Positions 5,399-6,960 of a DNA stretch of 6,960 nt are shown piece after piece. Origin of the DNA: Bradyrhizobiaceae bacterium. Its GTDB lineage: Bacteria > Pseudomonadota > Alphaproteobacteria > Rhizobiales > Hyphomicrobiaceae. The stretch covers positions 1 to 6,960 of the forward strand of contig CANJPN010000331.1 in the NCBI GenBank assembly GCA_947475855.1. The letters are read 5' to 3'. The notes under the pieces were generated by a model. The model was not told where the DNA came from and searched no databases. It saw only the letters and a list, made by a program, of their open reading frames with translations. Each line of letters starts with the position of its first letter. Within the stretch, counting starts at the first letter, position 1. A program made the position numbers and the translations under genes.

Positions 5399-6960
5399 AT
5401 GCAGATCACCCGTCTCAGGCTGCTCGGGTTCAAGTCGTTCGTAGAACCTACCGAGCTTGTCATCGAGAAAGGTTTGACCGGTGTCGTGGGCCCCAACGGC
5501 TGCGGCAAGTCGAACCTGCTCGAGGCGTTGCGCTGGACGATGGGTGAGACGTCCTACAAGTCGATGCGCGCCGCCGCGATGGAGGACGTGATCTTCTCCG
5601 GGACGACGACGCGGCCGGCCCGCAACATGGCCGAGGTGACAGTCTTCCTCGACAACTCCGAGCGAACTGCGCCGGCCGAATTCAACGATAGTGACGTTCT
5701 CGAAATCACGCGGCGGATCGAGCGGGACGTGGGCTCGGCCTACCGGGTCAACGGACGCGACGTGCGGGCGCGCGATGTGCGGATCCTGTTCGAGGACGCG
5801 GCGACCGGTGCGCGATCCCCGGCGCTGGTGAGGCAGGGGCAGATCGGCGAGATCGTCAACGCCAAGCCGGAGCAGCGGCGGCGCATACTCGAAGATGCAG
5901 CCGGCGTGGCGGGCTTGCACAGCCGGCGGCACGATGCAGAGCTTCGGCTGAAAGCGGCGGAGGGTAATCTGGCCCGGCTTGCCGATATCGTCGGGCAGAT
6001 TTCGACGCAGATGGACGGGTTGAAGAGGCAGGCGCGGCAAGCGCGGCGATATCGCGAATTATCGGTGGAGATCCGGAAGGCAGAAGCGGTCGCTGCACAT
6101 GTCGGATGGGCCGAGGCAGATCGACATGCGAGTACGTCGGAAGCTGCGCTGCGCGAGGCGCTCGTCACGCTCGGGGGTGCGGCTGAACTGGAAAGCCGGC
6201 TGACGCGGGACGAAGCGCAGTTCGCGGAAAGCCTACAGCCGTTGCGCGAGGCGGAGGCGACTCGGGGCGCGGTACTGGCGCGGCTCAAGATCGAACAAGC
6301 GAACTTCGAGCGGGAGGCCGAGCGCGCGGCGTTGCGGCGCAAGGAACTCGGCGGTCGTATCACGCAGCTGGAAGCCGATGTGGAGCGCGAGAGCGATGCG
6401 AGGGACGAGGCGGCCGAACAACTCGAGCGGATCGAGGCGGAGCTGGCCGAGCTGATCGAGGCGATGGAAGGCGCGACCGAGGCCGAGGAGGCAGCGAGGG
6501 CGGCGGTGACCTCGGCGCGGGATGAAGAAGCGGCTGCTACTGTGCGACAGACCGAGCTTGCCAAGCGCGATTTCGAGATCCGCTCGCGGCGGCGGATTCT
6601 GGAAACTACGCTGAACGAGCGCCGTGAGCAGGCGCTGAAGCTCGAGCGGCAGCTCGCCTCTCTCAAGACGCAGCTCGCTGATTTCGCGCAGCGGGCGCCT
6701 GATACGTCGCGGCTTGGGGAATTGCAGGAGACGTGCGCTTCGCTCGGCGAGACGATCGAGGATGGCGAGGGGAAGGCGCTCGAAAGCGAAGAACGCGTCG
6801 CGGCGCTCTCGACGAGTGTCAGGGAGCGGGCCGAGGCTGCGCAGAAGGCGAGCCTGGAGTTGCGCGCGTTGGAGACCGAGCGGGCGACGTTGGCGCGTCT
6901 GTTGCGGCCGCGATCGGGCAGCGGCCATACGCCTGTGCTCGACGAAATCTCGGTGGCGGC
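5399..6960 (+). CDS. smc: Chromosome segregation protein SMC, N-terminal 520 codons, cut by window edge
   Basis: ATPase of the SMC-ScpAB condensin complex, which compacts and helps separate chromosomes. The start MQITRLRLLGFKSFVEP is typical of the family. The Walker A motif is GPNGCGKS (31-38). It is followed by MEDVIFSGT (61-69), the Q-loop Gln146 in RQGQIGEIVNAKPEQRR, and ILEDAAGVAGLHSRR. From about residue 170 onward the chain is an Ala/Glu/Arg-rich coiled coil. It reaches the beginning of the hinge (TPVLDEISV) just before the window ends. Full-length SMC is about 1,150 residues, so the hinge, the returning coil, and the C-terminal head with the signature and Walker B motifs lie beyond the edge. 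The frame has no stop from 5399 to 6960. Long minus-strand frames within it are antisense shadows. Confidence 0.97.
   Translation, partial: MQITRLRLLGFKSFVEPTELVIEKGLTGVVGPNGCGKSNLLEALRWTMGETSYKSMRAAAMEDVIFSGTTTRPARNMAEVTVFLDNSERTAPAEFNDSDVLEITRRIERDVGSAYRVNGRDVRARDVRILFEDAATGARSPALVRQGQIGEIVNAKPEQRRRILEDAAGVAGLHSRRHDAELRLKAAEGNLARLADIVGQISTQMDGLKRQARQARRYRELSVEIRKAEAVAAHVGWAEADRHASTSEAALREALVTLGGAAELESRLTRDEAQFAESLQPLREAEATRGAVLARLKIEQANFEREAERAALRRKELGGRITQLEADVERESDARDEAAEQLERIEAELAELIEAMEGATEAEEAARAAVTSARDEEAAATVRQTELAKRDFEIRSRRRILETTLNERREQALKLERQLASLKTQLADFAQRAPDTSRLGELQETCASLGETIEDGEGKALESEERVAALSTSVRERAEAAQKASLELRALETERATLARLLRPRSGSGHTPVLDEISVA

Noticed and set aside
5321..6040. Minus-strand open frame of 239 codons, with 6233-6928 a similar case
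   Set aside because: Both overlap smc, whose conserved motifs fix the real frame. They have no family features or credible start.
5740..6666. Minus-strand open frame of 308 codons, Ser/Arg rich
   Set aside because: It is antisense to the coiled-coil region of smc. The GC-rich codon pattern of smc removes stops on the other strand, and the composition is low-complexity without any domain.

Overview
This window looks like an ordinary chromosomal segment from a GC-rich alphaproteobacterium, probably of the order Hyphomicrobiales (Rhizobiales). The evidence is the high GC content, the strong G/C bias at third codon positions, and the gene set and order: mutY facing away from a DUF721/DciA gene, then DsbA-type thioredoxins, then smc. 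From memory, this neighbourhood is common in alphaproteobacteria. The genus cannot be named from the sequence alone.

Layout. Positions 1-272 hold no supportable gene, only a run of nine G and one hairpin. On the minus strand, 273-1256 encodes a tripartite tricarboxylate transporter (Bug/TctC) periplasmic binding protein. A good sigma70-type promoter lies just upstream of it, and no membrane subunits are in view. Also on the minus strand, 1433-2554 encodes MutY, with its catalytic residues, [4Fe-4S] cysteines and C-terminal NUDIX-like domain all visible. From a 100-base divergent gap, the plus strand then carries a DUF721/DciA-family protein (2655-3239) and a possible 69-residue hypothetical protein (3353-3562). 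A leader region follows with a candidate promoter and hairpins (about 3718-3833). Next come two adjacent DsbA-family thiol-disulfide proteins: a Tat-exported CGHC protein (3840-4517) and a lipoprotein with CPFC (4524-5333). The window ends inside smc, whose first 520 codons run from 5399 to 6960.

How the genes relate. MutY (removal of adenine opposite 8-oxoguanine), the DciA-like protein (probable replicative helicase loading) and SMC (chromosome condensation and segregation) are all genome-maintenance functions. The two DsbA paralogues are cell-envelope proteins placed between them. They look like an old tandem duplication whose products were sent to different places: one soluble in the periplasm, one membrane-anchored. 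The binding protein beside mutY is probably an unrelated solute receptor.

I see no mobile element, CRISPR array, tRNA or rRNA, and nothing that amounts to a new multi-gene system. The most interesting points are small and regulatory. An in-frame ATG-codon-stop with a strong ribosome binding site lies just before smc. A possible folded leader before the first dsbA gene could cover its ribosome binding site. The two DsbA paralogues also differ in export route and active-site dipeptide.
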